This document shows, piece by piece, positions 1-7,366 of a stretch of 15,187 nucleotides of DNA (its first letter is position 1; the number at the start of each line of letters is the position of its first letter). The DNA lies in NCBI GenBank assembly GCA_049889355.1, contig JBMHDN010000026.1, positions 1-15,187 of the forward strand, in the 5' to 3' direction. The DNA comes from JBMHDN01 sp049889355 (GTDB lineage: Bacteria; Pseudomonadota; Alphaproteobacteria; Puniceispirillales; Puniceispirillaceae). The position numbers and the translations under genes were made by a program. Under the pieces are notes generated by a model. The model ran no database searches, had not been told where the DNA came from, and saw only the letters and a list, made by a program, of their open reading frames with translations.

Positions 1-5
1 GCACA

Positions 6-548
6 GTGCTTAATCATTCTCCTTCAGATAATTCTGCACCTCTGGCTGATGACCAGAGATACCTGCTATGGCAGAGTGCAGCTGGCCATACCACAGAGCA
101 TCATATTCAGTGCGCGAAATGGATGCGCCATCTCACCCCCGAGCTTGAGCAGCTTACAGGCAGGATGCTGGATGAGCTTGCAGAGAGGCAGGGGCTTGAG
201 CCGCTTATGATAGGGGTATGCTGGACTGATGATGCAGAAATAAAATCGTTAAACAGCAAGTTCAGAGAACAGGATAAACCGACTAATATTCTGTCCTTTA
301 CCAGTGACGATCCAGAATATAATGGTGATCTGGTGCTGGGATATGAAGTGATTTGCACAGAAGCCGAACAGATGGGCATTTCAGTAGCAGATCATCTGGC
401 ACATTTACTGCTTCATGGTACTCTACATCTGCTTGGCTATGATCATATTGATGATAAAGATGCAGATATTATGGAACAGCTTGAAATTTCACTACTTGAT
501 TTTGTGCAGATTGCGAACCCCTATCCAGATAAAGGAGCTGAAGAATAA
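6..548 (+). CDS. ybeY: Endoribonuclease YbeY (rRNA maturation factor), start uncertain
   Basis: YbeY is a single-domain zinc-dependent endoribonuclease acting in 16S rRNA 3'-end maturation and 70S ribosome quality control in the cytoplasm. The diagnostic metal-binding motif HGTLHLLGYDH lies at residues 137-147 (counting from the GTG at 6), with the three expected histidines H137, H141 and H147. The family segment LNSKFREQDKPTNILSF sits around residues 82-98. About 180 residues is slightly long for the family, and the first 30 or so do not resemble the usual YbeY N-terminus. The window begins only five bases upstream, no ribosome binding site is visible and no stop precedes the GTG in frame, so the true start may be outside the window. 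The stop overlaps the next start (TAATG), implying translational coupling with the CorC-like gene. Family identity is secure; only the 5' end is open. Confidence 0.93.
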   Translation: MLNHSPSDNSAPLADDQRYLLWQSAAGHTTEHHIQCAKWMRHLTPELEQLTGRMLDELAERQGLEPLMIGVCWTDDAEIKSLNSKFREQDKPTNILSFTSDDPEYNGDLVLGYEVICTEAEQMGISVADHLAHLLLHGTLHLLGYDHIDDKDADIMEQLEISLLDFVQIANPYPDKGAEE

Positions 549-1405
549 TGAGCCTTGCAGATTTACTGCAGAAATGGCCGTTTGCGCCAAAGCCTGTTTC
601 AGTGAGAGATGAGCTCACAGGTCTGATTGAAAGCTCAATGCAGCAGCCTGATGCCGGATTTGATAATCAGGAAAGCCTGCTTCTGAAAAATATGCTGGGT
701 TTGCGTGACATCACCGCAGATGATGTGATGGTACCGCGCGCGGATATTGTTGCAGTGGATATTCATGACGGGTTTGAAAGTGTGCTTTCGCAGATGTCAG
801 AGGCCGCACATTCGCGTTATCCTGCCTATCAGGGTACAGTAGATGAGACGATTGGCATGCTGCATATCAAAGATATGATGCGCCATAGTCTGAGTGGCCG
901 GAAAACCGCCTTAAAACCACTAATTAGACCGGTATTATTTGTAGCCCCATCTATCCGTCTGCTTGATTTGCTGCAGGAAATGCGTATCCGGCGTATGCAT
1001 CTGGCGCTGGTTGTTGATGAATTTGGCGGTATTGACGGGCTGATCACCATTGAAGATCTGGTCGAAGAAATTGTCGGCGAGATTGAAGATGAGCATGATG
1101 AAACCAGTCTGCCAAGATATGAATTAACAGATGATGGCAGCCTGATTGCCGATGCACGCCTTGAAGTTGAGGCGCTGGAAATCACCCATGGTACGCTGAT
1201 ATCAGAAGATGAGCGCAGCGAAATCGACACGCTTGGCGGCCTTGTTTTCGCGCTTGCCGGGCGTGTGCCAGCCTGCGGTGAGGTGATTCGCCATCCCTCA
1301 GGTGTTGAATTTGAAATCTTAGAAGGTGATCCGCGGCGCGTAACATTGATACAGGTACGCGGCAGTGATTTGGTGGTGCCTGTGCCTTCTCACAGCGAGC
1401 GTTAA
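548..1405 (+). CDS. corC: CBS-domain CorC/HlyC (TlyC-like) family protein
   Basis: A 285-residue protein with the layout of the CorC/HlyC family lacking the DUF21 membrane domain. A short N-terminal region is followed by a CBS pair starting at MVPR (residues 61-64). The second CBS repeat carries VVDEFGGIDGLITIEDLVEE (about 155-174). A C-terminal CorC_HlyC domain spans roughly 195-272 and includes TLGGLVFALAGRVP. No membrane segment is visible, so it should be cytoplasmic or peripheral. The name suggests magnesium/cobalt efflux, and CBS pairs generally bind adenine nucleotides, but the role of these soluble members is poorly settled; tlyC is an equally common name. It starts on the TAATG overlap with ybeY and ends four bases before the chosen lnt start. 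The ybeY-corC-lnt order is widespread in Proteobacteria, which supports the assignment. Confidence 0.9.
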   Translation: MSLADLLQKWPFAPKPVSVRDELTGLIESSMQQPDAGFDNQESLLLKNMLGLRDITADDVMVPRADIVAVDIHDGFESVLSQMSEAAHSRYPAYQGTVDETIGMLHIKDMMRHSLSGRKTALKPLIRPVLFVAPSIRLLDLLQEMRIRRMHLALVVDEFGGIDGLITIEDLVEEIVGEIEDEHDETSLPRYELTDDGSLIADARLEVEALEITHGTLISEDERSEIDTLGGLVFALAGRVPACGEVIRHPSGVEFEILEGDPRRVTLIQVRGSDLVVPVPSHSER

Positions 1406-1409
1406 GAGC

Positions 1410-2930
1410 GTGTTCGCAAAGCTTGTGCTTTGTTTTTCGGCAGGTGCTGTGGCCAGCCTGTCTTTGCCACCAGCTGGTTTTATCTTGTGCTTTTTTGCAT
1501 TGCTCTATCCGATGTCAGCCTCGATAGCGGCAACAACACCGCGACAGGCCGCCCTTATCATGAGCGCGGCCGGCACAGGCTGGTTTGCTTTTTCCTTATA
1601 TTGGATCAGCAACAGCTTGCTGGTAGGTGATAGTCCCTATTTATTTTTACTGCCTTTTTCCTTTTTTGGCCTGCCGCTTTTCTTATCTGTTTTCTGGGCC
1701 GGGGCTGGCTGGCTTGCCCATATCATGGGCCGCTCACACACACAGCGTTTGCTGCTCCTCCTCTTCTTCTTTTGTGTGTTGGAATGGTCACGCGGCTATG
1801 TGCTTACGGGTTTTCCATGGAGCCATCCAGGCCAGATTGCCCTGAAACATGAGATATTGGCACAATCAGCTGCCTTTGTTGGCATGTATGGGGTGGGAAC
1901 AGCGCTGATCATGAGTCTTGGCGGTGTGATGTTGCTCGAGCATGGCAAGCGGTTTCTGGGCCTCGCTTTGCTGGTGCCGCTGGTTATATTGGCAGGTTTA
2001 GGCGGCTATCGATATAGCGCGATGCCAATGCTGGAGATGCAAGAGACAGGTGATAAGCCAGCGCAGACAGTTCGGCTTATTCAACCCAATGTGCCGCAAA
2101 ATGACAGGTGGAAATCAGACAGGCTGGATAGGCATCTCAGCCGGCTTATCGCGCTCAGCACACAACAAAAGCCAGTACCACATTTGGTGATATGGCCTGA
2201 ATCAGCGATTGAAGCTTTTTATCCGCAAGATGCTTCTCTCCTGCGGCAATTGGCAAAGGTCAGCAGTGCCTTTGATGGCTATTTGCTAAGCGGGATGATC
2301 ACCCTTGATACAGCTGGTCAGCTCAAAAATAGTGCGTATTTTCTAGATCACGATGCCAGTCAGATTGAGGTATCTCATAAACAGCATCTGGTCCCGTTCG
2401 GTGAATATGTACCGGCACGCTGGATCCCTTTTATAGATGTGATCGCAGGTCCTGTGGATTTCACCTCTGGCCATGCACAGCTTTTCACCCATCCGGATTT
2501 GGGCGATATAGCGGTGCTGATTTGCTATGAGGCAATCTTCCCGGCCTTTTTACGCCGCCAGCAGGATGAAAGTGGATATAATCGTCCTGATATGCTGGTT
2601 AATCTGACCAATGATGCTTGGTTTGGCCGTTCAGCAGGCCCGCATCAACATTTGGCACAAGCCCGCATGCGCGCCATTGAAGAAGGACTGCCTTTGATGC
2701 GGGTGGCCAATACTGGTATCTCTGCTGGCTTTGACGGCTATGGCCGCCAATTGGGCCGGATAGAGCTCGGTCATGCTGGGATGGTTGATATTGTGGTGCC
2801 GCCTGCCTTGCCGGCACCTATTTTCGTGCGCTATGGTGCGGTCGGCTTGTGTATCATGCTCGGCTATCTCTTGATTTTGGTCATTTTTGTTGACCCTCAC
2901 TTTCAAAAAAGGCAGAAGATGACACATTAA
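1410..2930 (+). CDS. lnt: Apolipoprotein N-acyltransferase Lnt
   Basis: Lnt is an inner-membrane enzyme that transfers an acyl chain from phospholipid to the N-terminal cysteine of diacylated lipoproteins, the last step of lipoprotein maturation. Counting from the GTG at 1410 the protein has 506 residues, close to the family's 510 or so. Several hydrophobic segments occupy residues 1-205. A nitrilase-like periplasmic domain follows, with the expected triad: E264 in IWPESA, K324 in SHKQHLVPFGEY and C372 in LICYE. The later NLTNDAWFG and RVANTGISAGFDG motifs are intact, and a last membrane segment covers about 471-494. The frame stays open upstream to a GTG at 1365 inside corC. I prefer 1410 because it puts the first residues directly before the family's opening membrane helix and leaves four bases after the corC stop, although no clear ribosome binding site supports either start. 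Confidence 0.94.
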   Translation: MFAKLVLCFSAGAVASLSLPPAGFILCFFALLYPMSASIAATTPRQAALIMSAAGTGWFAFSLYWISNSLLVGDSPYLFLLPFSFFGLPLFLSVFWAGAGWLAHIMGRSHTQRLLLLLFFFCVLEWSRGYVLTGFPWSHPGQIALKHEILAQSAAFVGMYGVGTALIMSLGGVMLLEHGKRFLGLALLVPLVILAGLGGYRYSAMPMLEMQETGDKPAQTVRLIQPNVPQNDRWKSDRLDRHLSRLIALSTQQKPVPHLVIWPESAIEAFYPQDASLLRQLAKVSSAFDGYLLSGMITLDTAGQLKNSAYFLDHDASQIEVSHKQHLVPFGEYVPARWIPFIDVIAGPVDFTSGHAQLFTHPDLGDIAVLICYEAIFPAFLRRQQDESGYNRPDMLVNLTNDAWFGRSAGPHQHLAQARMRAIEEGLPLMRVANTGISAGFDGYGRQLGRIELGHAGMVDIVVPPALPAPIFVRYGAVGLCIMLGYLLILVIFVDPHFQKRQKMTH

Positions 2931-2935
2931 TTCAC

Positions 2936-2980
2936 CTGACAGTGCTCTTGCGTGTCAGTGCGGGTTTTTGGCTAAATAGG
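2936..2980 (+). promoter_or_regulatory. Structured metK leader, possible SAM-responsive element (tentative)
   Basis: The 78 bases between lnt and metK contain a perfect 6-bp stem (CTGACA 2936-2941 with TGTCAG 2953-2958) around an 11-base loop. A T-run follows at 2965-2969, then GGCTAAATAGG at 2970-2980. The metK ribosome binding site AAGGA lies at 2996-3000. Small pseudoknotted SAM riboswitches (SAM-II, SAM-V, SAM/SAH) occur upstream of methionine-cycle genes in Alphaproteobacteria. The stem-loop plus a GCTAAA..AGG tail recalls SAM-II, and the GCGTG around the 3' arm recalls SAM/SAH. I could not draw a convincing pseudoknot, so this is only a candidate. A weak lnt terminator or a weak promoter (TTGCGT 2948-2953 with GCTAAA 2971-2976, 17-base spacing) are alternatives. 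Confidence 0.28.
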
Positions 2981-3008
2981 TCTGTGATTTCAGATAAGGA
3001 CATTAATT

Positions 3009-4193
3009 ATGGCATTTCTATTCACCTCTGAATCAGTTTCTGAAGGGCATCCAGATAAAGTCTGCGACCGGGTATCAGATACGGTACTGGATTTATTCCT
3101 GCGCCATGAACCTGAGGCGCGTGTGGCCTGTGAGACATTAGCGACTACCAACCGGATTGTGCTGGCTGGTGAAGTGCGGGCCAGCGAGGCAAATCTATCC
3201 AGCATTATGGATCAGATTGAATCAGAAGTGCGCGGTGCGATTGCTGATATCGGCTATGAGCAGGAAAAATTCCACCATGCGCATTTTGAATTCCAAAATT
3301 ATTTGCATGAACAATCAAAGCATATCGCACAAGGTGTCGATGCTGGCGAAGGCAAAGAAGAAGGGGCAGGGGATCAAGGCCTGATGTTTGGTTATGCCTG
3401 CACAGAAACCGATGCGCTGATGCCAGCGGCTATCCATTACAGCCATGCGATTTTGAAAAAGCTGGCCCAATTGCGTAAAGCAGATGCAGATACGATTTTA
3501 GGCCCGGATGCGAAATCTCAGATCACCTTGCGTTATTCAGATGAAGGCACCATCGAGGGTGTGGATAAAATCGTTTTATCAACCCAGCATGATGAAGCGG
3601 CTTCACTGGATGATATCCGCCAATTTGTAACGCCGGTGATTGCTGATGTGTTGCCAGATGGCTGGATGGTTGGTGCAGATGATTTGCTGGTTAACCCGAC
3701 AGGCACATTTGTGATTGGCGGACCAGATGGGGATGCCGGCCTGACCGGTCGTAAGATTATTGTGGATACCTATGGCGGGGCTGCACCACATGGTGGCGGG
3801 GCATTCTCTGGCAAGGATCCGACAAAGGTTGACCGCTCTGCTGCCTATGCAGCGCGTTATCTGGCAAAAAATGTGGTGGCTGCTGGTCTGGCATCAGATT
3901 GTACCATCCAGATTGCCTATGCCATCGGGGTTGCAAAGCCTGTTTCTGTCTTGGTGCGCACCAAAGATGCAGGGGCAGCTATGGATGCCAAATTGACAGC
4001 GCTGTTTACTGAGAGTGGGCTGGTTGATTTATCCCCGCGCGGTATCCGCACCCATTTAGGGTTGAACAAGCCGATTTATGCGCCGTCTTCTGCCTATGGT
4101 CATTTCGGCCGGACAGCAGGTGAAGCTGGGGCTGGAACCTTTTCATGGGAAGATACCGGCCTTGCTGCGCAAATTAAGGCAGCTGTTTCTTGA
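3009..4193 (+). CDS. metK: S-adenosylmethionine synthase MetK
   Basis: MetK makes S-adenosylmethionine from methionine and ATP, supplying methyl groups to, among others, the TrmB methyltransferase encoded next door. The 394-residue protein carries the family signatures: GHPDK at 13-17, GAGDQGLMFGYA at 119-130, and the phosphate-binding stretch starting GGAAPHGGGAFSGKDPTKVD at 256-275, followed by RSAAYAARY. The ATG at 3009 is preceded by AAGGA at 2996-3000 with 8 bases of spacing, a good ribosome binding site. Length and motifs indicate an intact enzyme of the alphaproteobacterial type. In many Rhizobiales a small helix-turn-helix regulator gene lies between lnt and metK; here there is only a 78-base gap with a hairpin. 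No terminator is evident downstream before trmB. Confidence 0.97.
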   Translation: MAFLFTSESVSEGHPDKVCDRVSDTVLDLFLRHEPEARVACETLATTNRIVLAGEVRASEANLSSIMDQIESEVRGAIADIGYEQEKFHHAHFEFQNYLHEQSKHIAQGVDAGEGKEEGAGDQGLMFGYACTETDALMPAAIHYSHAILKKLAQLRKADADTILGPDAKSQITLRYSDEGTIEGVDKIVLSTQHDEAASLDDIRQFVTPVIADVLPDGWMVGADDLLVNPTGTFVIGGPDGDAGLTGRKIIVDTYGGAAPHGGGAFSGKDPTKVDRSAAYAARYLAKNVVAAGLASDCTIQIAYAIGVAKPVSVLVRTKDAGAAMDAKLTALFTESGLVDLSPRGIRTHLGLNKPIYAPSSAYGHFGRTAGEAGAGTFSWEDTGLAAQIKAAVS

Positions 4194-4277
4194 GGTCATC
4201 CTTAGCTATTGCCCTTCAAAATCACCTGTAATGAATAGTGGTAATAGATAGTGGTAACACACAGCAGTAATAAGCAG

Positions 4278-4973
4278 ATGTCACACAGCGATACATCTTT
4301 TCAATTTTATGGGCGGCGTAAAGGCCGCCCATTGCGCAATCAGCTGCGTCGTTTGCTGGATGAGGAATTACCACGCTGGCAATTGCCTCTTCCTGCTGGT
4401 GCGAACACGCCGCTCAATCCAGCTGATCTGTTTGATGAGACCATCACTGATATTTATCTTGAAATCGGCTTTGGTGGCGGTGAGCATCTGGCCAATCTGG
4501 CTGAAAATGCGCCTGATACAGGTTTTATCGGGGCTGAGCCTTTTGTAAATGGGGTGGCTTCTTTATTGCGCCATATCGAGGCAGGCGGATTACAAAATAT
4601 CCGCATCTGGCCAGATGATGTGCGCCAAATTCTGGATTTATTGCCTGATGGCTGCCTGGCGGGGGCCTATGTCATGTTTCCAGATCCCTGGCCAAAAAGA
4701 CGTCATGCCGCCCGGCGCATCCTAAACCCCCAGATGATGGCCCAGTTGGCCCGCCTTATCCGGAAAGAGGGTATGCTGCGTGCTGCCAGTGATCATGTGG
4801 ATGCGAAAGTTTGGCTTTTGGCTGAAATGATAGACCATCGCGATTTCTTCTGGCTGGCAGAACAGCCAAGCGATTGGCAGAACCGGCCATCAGACTGGCC
4901 TGAAACACGCTATATGGCAAAAGCCTATCGTGAAGGGCGTGTACCTGCCTGGTTTCAGTTTCAGCGTCTCTAG
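4278..4973 (+). CDS. trmB: tRNA (guanine-N7-)-methyltransferase TrmB
   Basis: TrmB uses S-adenosylmethionine to form 7-methylguanosine at position 46 of tRNA variable loops. Counting from ATG 4278 (231 residues), the SAM-binding motif LEIGFGGGEHL is at 61-71. The acidic post-motif segment GFIGAEPF follows at about 82-89, and the family hallmark FPDPWPKRRHAARR is at 134-147. The N-terminal FYGRRKGRPLR (about 10-20) is typical of alphaproteobacterial TrmB. The frame also has a GTG start at 4251 giving nine more residues. Neither start has a clear ribosome binding site; I prefer the ATG because homologues begin shortly before FYGRRKGR. The gap to metK is 84 bases without a visible terminator, so metK and trmB may share a transcript, an arrangement that would couple SAM supply and use. 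Confidence 0.95.
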   Translation: MSHSDTSFQFYGRRKGRPLRNQLRRLLDEELPRWQLPLPAGANTPLNPADLFDETITDIYLEIGFGGGEHLANLAENAPDTGFIGAEPFVNGVASLLRHIEAGGLQNIRIWPDDVRQILDLLPDGCLAGAYVMFPDPWPKRRHAARRILNPQMMAQLARLIRKEGMLRAASDHVDAKVWLLAEMIDHRDFFWLAEQPSDWQNRPSDWPETRYMAKAYREGRVPAWFQFQRL

Positions 4974-4982
4974 CCTGCTAGC

Positions 4983-5011
4983 TTGCAATTTCCGGTAAAT
5001 CATACTATACC
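4983..5011 (+). promoter_or_regulatory. Possible promoter for the rimP-nusA operon
   Basis: Just after the trmB stop, TTGCAA (4983-4988) is followed by an AT-rich CATACTATAC element. Reading the -10 as CTATAC (5005-5010) gives a 16-base spacer; reading it as TATACC (5006-5011) gives 17. Both are imperfect matches to sigma-70 consensus. If real, transcription would start near 5017, placing the strong terminator at 5041-5065 within the first 50 bases of the transcript. Assigned from sequence resemblance only. Confidence 0.35.
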
Positions 5012-5040
5012 CGTGGATAACAACTATCCGAGCAAGAGAT

Positions 5041-5065
5041 GGTAGGCGAAAGCCTACCTTTTTTT
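5041..5065 (+). terminator. Strong intrinsic terminator upstream of rimP, possible attenuator
   Basis: A perfect 7-bp stem GGTAGGC (5041-5047) and GCCTACC (5052-5058) closes a GAAA tetraloop (5048-5051) and is followed directly by seven T residues (5059-5065). This is a textbook rho-independent terminator. It may end the metK-trmB transcript. It may also act as an attenuator early in the rimP-nusA-infB transcript if the promoter candidate at 4983-5011 is used. NusA itself influences termination at such hairpins, so autoregulation is plausible but not shown by sequence. Confidence 0.88.
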
Positions 5066-5071
5066 ATGGGG

Positions 5072-5088
5072 TTTTGCGCCGCGCAAAA
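5072..5088 (+). repeat. Second hairpin in the rimP leader
   Basis: A perfect inverted repeat, TTTTGCGC (5072-5079), one central C, then GCGCAAAA (5081-5088), starts seven bases after the terminator T-run. As RNA it would fold as a 7-bp stem with a three-base loop. There is no T-run after it, so it is not a terminator by itself. It lies 45 bases before the rimP start and could shape the leader or affect initiation. Confidence 0.55.
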
Positions 5089-5133
5089 TGGATGGCTGGC
5101 AGGTTTATATTTAGGCGAAGGTGGACGCTGACC

Positions 5134-5682
5134 ATGGTCTCTGACAAGCTGACCAATATTATTGAAACAGGGCTGGATGAGCTAGGCTTTGATTTGGTGC
5201 GTGTGCACCTTACCGGCGCCTCTCTTGGTAGCGGTAAGCAGAAAAATCCGCGCCGCCATCTTCAAATTATGGCAGAACCGTCAGATGGGCGCGAGATGAC
5301 GGTAGAAGATTGTGCGGATATCAGTCGCCATCTCTCGGTGATGCTGGATGTTGAGGATATTATTTTTGATGCTTATCTGCTCGAAGTGAGCTCACCAGGG
5401 CTGGACAGGCCGCTGACCAAAGCCGCCGATTTTGAGCGGTTCGAAGGTGAATTGGCTAAAATTAGCCTGCGCCAGATGATCGATGGGCGCCGTCGTTTTC
5501 AAGGCCGGATAGCAGGCCGTGGTGCAGATGGGACTTTGCATCTGGAAACAGGGTTTGGCCGGGTGAGCTTTACCTTTGATGAGTTGGATTCAGCCCGCCT
5601 TGACCCAACAGAATATTTTTCAGCCAAGACGCGGCCCGGCAAGCAGAAAAAGCAAGCCGATGCCGCTAAAGAAGACGAATAA
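5134..5682 (+). CDS. rimP: Ribosome maturation factor RimP
   Basis: RimP is a cytoplasmic assembly factor that binds the immature 30S subunit and promotes early steps of its maturation. The signature LLEVSSPGLDRPL is at residues 82-94, preceded by the SRHLSVMLDVED segment, with the C-terminal SH3-like domain spanning about 100-160. A lysine-rich acidic tail follows. I chose the ATG at 5134 (182 residues) because AAGGTGG at 5118-5124 gives a good ribosome binding site with 9-base spacing. The in-frame TTG at 5074 would add 20 arginine-rich residues unlike RimP and would start inside the leader hairpin. It is the first gene of the rimP-nusA-ylxR-infB-rbfA-truB-rpsO operon; the 75-base gap to nusA has only a weak stem (5684-5689 with 5703-5708). 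Confidence 0.95.
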   Translation: MVSDKLTNIIETGLDELGFDLVRVHLTGASLGSGKQKNPRRHLQIMAEPSDGREMTVEDCADISRHLSVMLDVEDIIFDAYLLEVSSPGLDRPLTKAADFERFEGELAKISLRQMIDGRRRFQGRIAGRGADGTLHLETGFGRVSFTFDELDSARLDPTEYFSAKTRPGKQKKQADAAKEDE

Positions 5683-5757
5683 GATCAGGCCTAATAAAGA
5701 CACCTGATGAAAGTTAAAAGAACACGCAATCGTTAGCAGGAAGAAAAGAGGACGATT

Positions 5758-7308
5758 ATGGACACATCATCAATCCCAGGTCTGGAGCTCATCCAGATTG
5801 CCGATGTGGTAGCACGCGAAAAATCAATTGAGCGTGAAGAAGTTGTGCTGGCCATGGAAGAGGCCATCCAGAAAGCAGGCCGCTCGAAATATGGTCATGA
5901 CCGGGATATCCGGGCCATGATTGACCGTAAATCAGGTGCTATCCAGCTAGAACGCTGGACTGAAGTGGTGGAAGAAGTCGAAGATGATGCGACACAGATG
6001 ACTGTGGCAGAAGGCCAGAAGCATGGCCTTAATCTGGGTGAGTTTCTGCGTGAACCGCTGCCACCTATCGAATTTGGCCGCATTGCTGCCCAAACAGCCA
6101 AGCAGGTGATTTCACAAAAGGTACGTGAAGCAGAACGCGCCAGACAATATCAGGAATATAAAGATCGGGTTGGCGAGATTGTTGTTGGGACCATCAAGCG
6201 GGCTGAGAGCTATTCTATCACGGTTGATTTGGGCCGTGCAGAAGGTGTTATTCGCCGTGATGAGATGATTCCACGTGAAAATCTGCGCCAGGGCGATCGG
6301 GTGCGTGCCTATATCTCAGAAGTGCGTGAAGAAGTGCGCGGACCTCAGATTTTCCTCTCGCGCGCAGCCAATGAATTCATGGCCAAGCTCTTTACCCAGG
6401 AAGTGCCTGAAATTTATGATGGCATCATTGAAATTAAGGCGGTGGCGCGTGAACCAGGCAGCCGTGCAAAAATTTCTGTGCTCTCACGCGACAGCAGCAT
6501 TGATCCTGTTGGGGCTTGTGTTGGCTTGCGCGGCAGCCGTGTACAAGCCGTGGTCGGTGAATTACAGGGCGAGAAAATTGAGATCATCCCTTTCTCAGAA
6601 GACCCGGTCAGCTTTGTGGTGAACGCACTGGCCCCTGCTGAGGTGGCCAAAGTATTGATGGATGAGGTGGCAGGCCGCATGGAAGTGGTTGTCCCTGATG
6701 ATCAGCTCAGCCTGGCGATTGGGCGGCGTGGCCAAAATGTGCGCCTCGCCTCTCAGCTTACCGGCTGGTATATTGATATCCTCACCGAAGCAGAAGAATC
6801 AGAAAAGCGTCAAGAAGAGTTCAAGCTGCGCTCCAACCGCTTTATTGAAGCCTTGAATATTGATGATGTCATTGCGCATCTGCTGGTGGCTGAAGGCTTT
6901 GTGATGGTGGAGGATATTGTCGCAACAGAAGTAGCAGACTTAGCAGAAATTCAGGGCTTTAACGAAGAAATCGCCGCTGAATTGCATCACCGTGCCTCTG
7001 AGTTTGTCACCGCTGAATCAGAGCGTATTGAGAGCGAGTTGGCCAAGCTGAATGTGGCAGATGATTTGCGTGCTGCTGAATATCTCAGCCTGCCTATGCT
7101 GCTCAAACTGGCTCAAAATGAAGTTTTGTGTCTGGATGATCTCGCTGAGTTGGACAGCGAAGAGCTAACCGGTCTGCTCGGCGAGTTTGGCATTGATGAT
7201 GAAGCCACAGCAGGTGAGATCATCATGGCTGCGCGTGCCCATTGGTTTGAAGATGAAGCATCTGAAGAAACCGAAGAAGCGGCAGGTGACAGCACAACAG
7301 ACGCTTAA
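5758..7308 (+). CDS. nusA: Transcription termination/antitermination factor NusA
   Basis: NusA binds RNA polymerase and nascent RNA, affecting pausing, intrinsic termination and rRNA antitermination. The 516-residue protein has the full architecture. The N-terminal polymerase-binding domain covers about 1-130, and an S1 domain covers about 136-200 (VGEIVVGTIKRAESYSITVDLG). KH1 contains DPVGACVGLRGSRV (249-262) and KH2 contains LAIGRRGQNVRLA (319-331). Two C-terminal acidic helix-hairpin-helix repeats lie near 365-417 and 437-495, then an acidic tail. These C-terminal repeats are typical of Proteobacteria and absent in many Gram-positives. GAGGA at 5748-5752 precedes ATG 5758 by 5 bases. Nothing is missing or unusual. 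The position between rimP and ylxR is the standard one. Confidence 0.97.
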   Translation: MDTSSIPGLELIQIADVVAREKSIEREEVVLAMEEAIQKAGRSKYGHDRDIRAMIDRKSGAIQLERWTEVVEEVEDDATQMTVAEGQKHGLNLGEFLREPLPPIEFGRIAAQTAKQVISQKVREAERARQYQEYKDRVGEIVVGTIKRAESYSITVDLGRAEGVIRRDEMIPRENLRQGDRVRAYISEVREEVRGPQIFLSRAANEFMAKLFTQEVPEIYDGIIEIKAVAREPGSRAKISVLSRDSSIDPVGACVGLRGSRVQAVVGELQGEKIEIIPFSEDPVSFVVNALAPAEVAKVLMDEVAGRMEVVVPDDQLSLAIGRRGQNVRLASQLTGWYIDILTEAEESEKRQEEFKLRSNRFIEALNIDDVIAHLLVAEGFVMVEDIVATEVADLAEIQGFNEEIAAELHHRASEFVTAESERIESELAKLNVADDLRAAEYLSLPMLLKLAQNEVLCLDDLAELDSEELTGLLGEFGIDDEATAGEIIMAARAHWFEDEASEETEEAAGDSTTDA

Positions 7309-7366
7309 AAGGTAATAGCAACAAACCGTATCTCATCAGCGCCCTTTCCCATCAAAAAGCAGAGCC

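Noticed and set aside
829..1230. Minus-strand open frame of 133 codons opposite the CorC-like gene
   Set aside because: Serine- and arginine-rich translation typical of an antisense shadow; the plus strand encodes clear CBS domains.
5074..5133. Extended RimP start at TTG 5074
   Set aside because: It would begin inside a hairpin, adds 20 residues unlike the family, and the ATG at 5134 has a good ribosome binding site.
5684..5708. Hairpin ATCAGG/CCTGAT in the rimP-nusA gap
   Set aside because: Only 6 bp with a 13-base loop and no T-run; too weak to call as a functional element.
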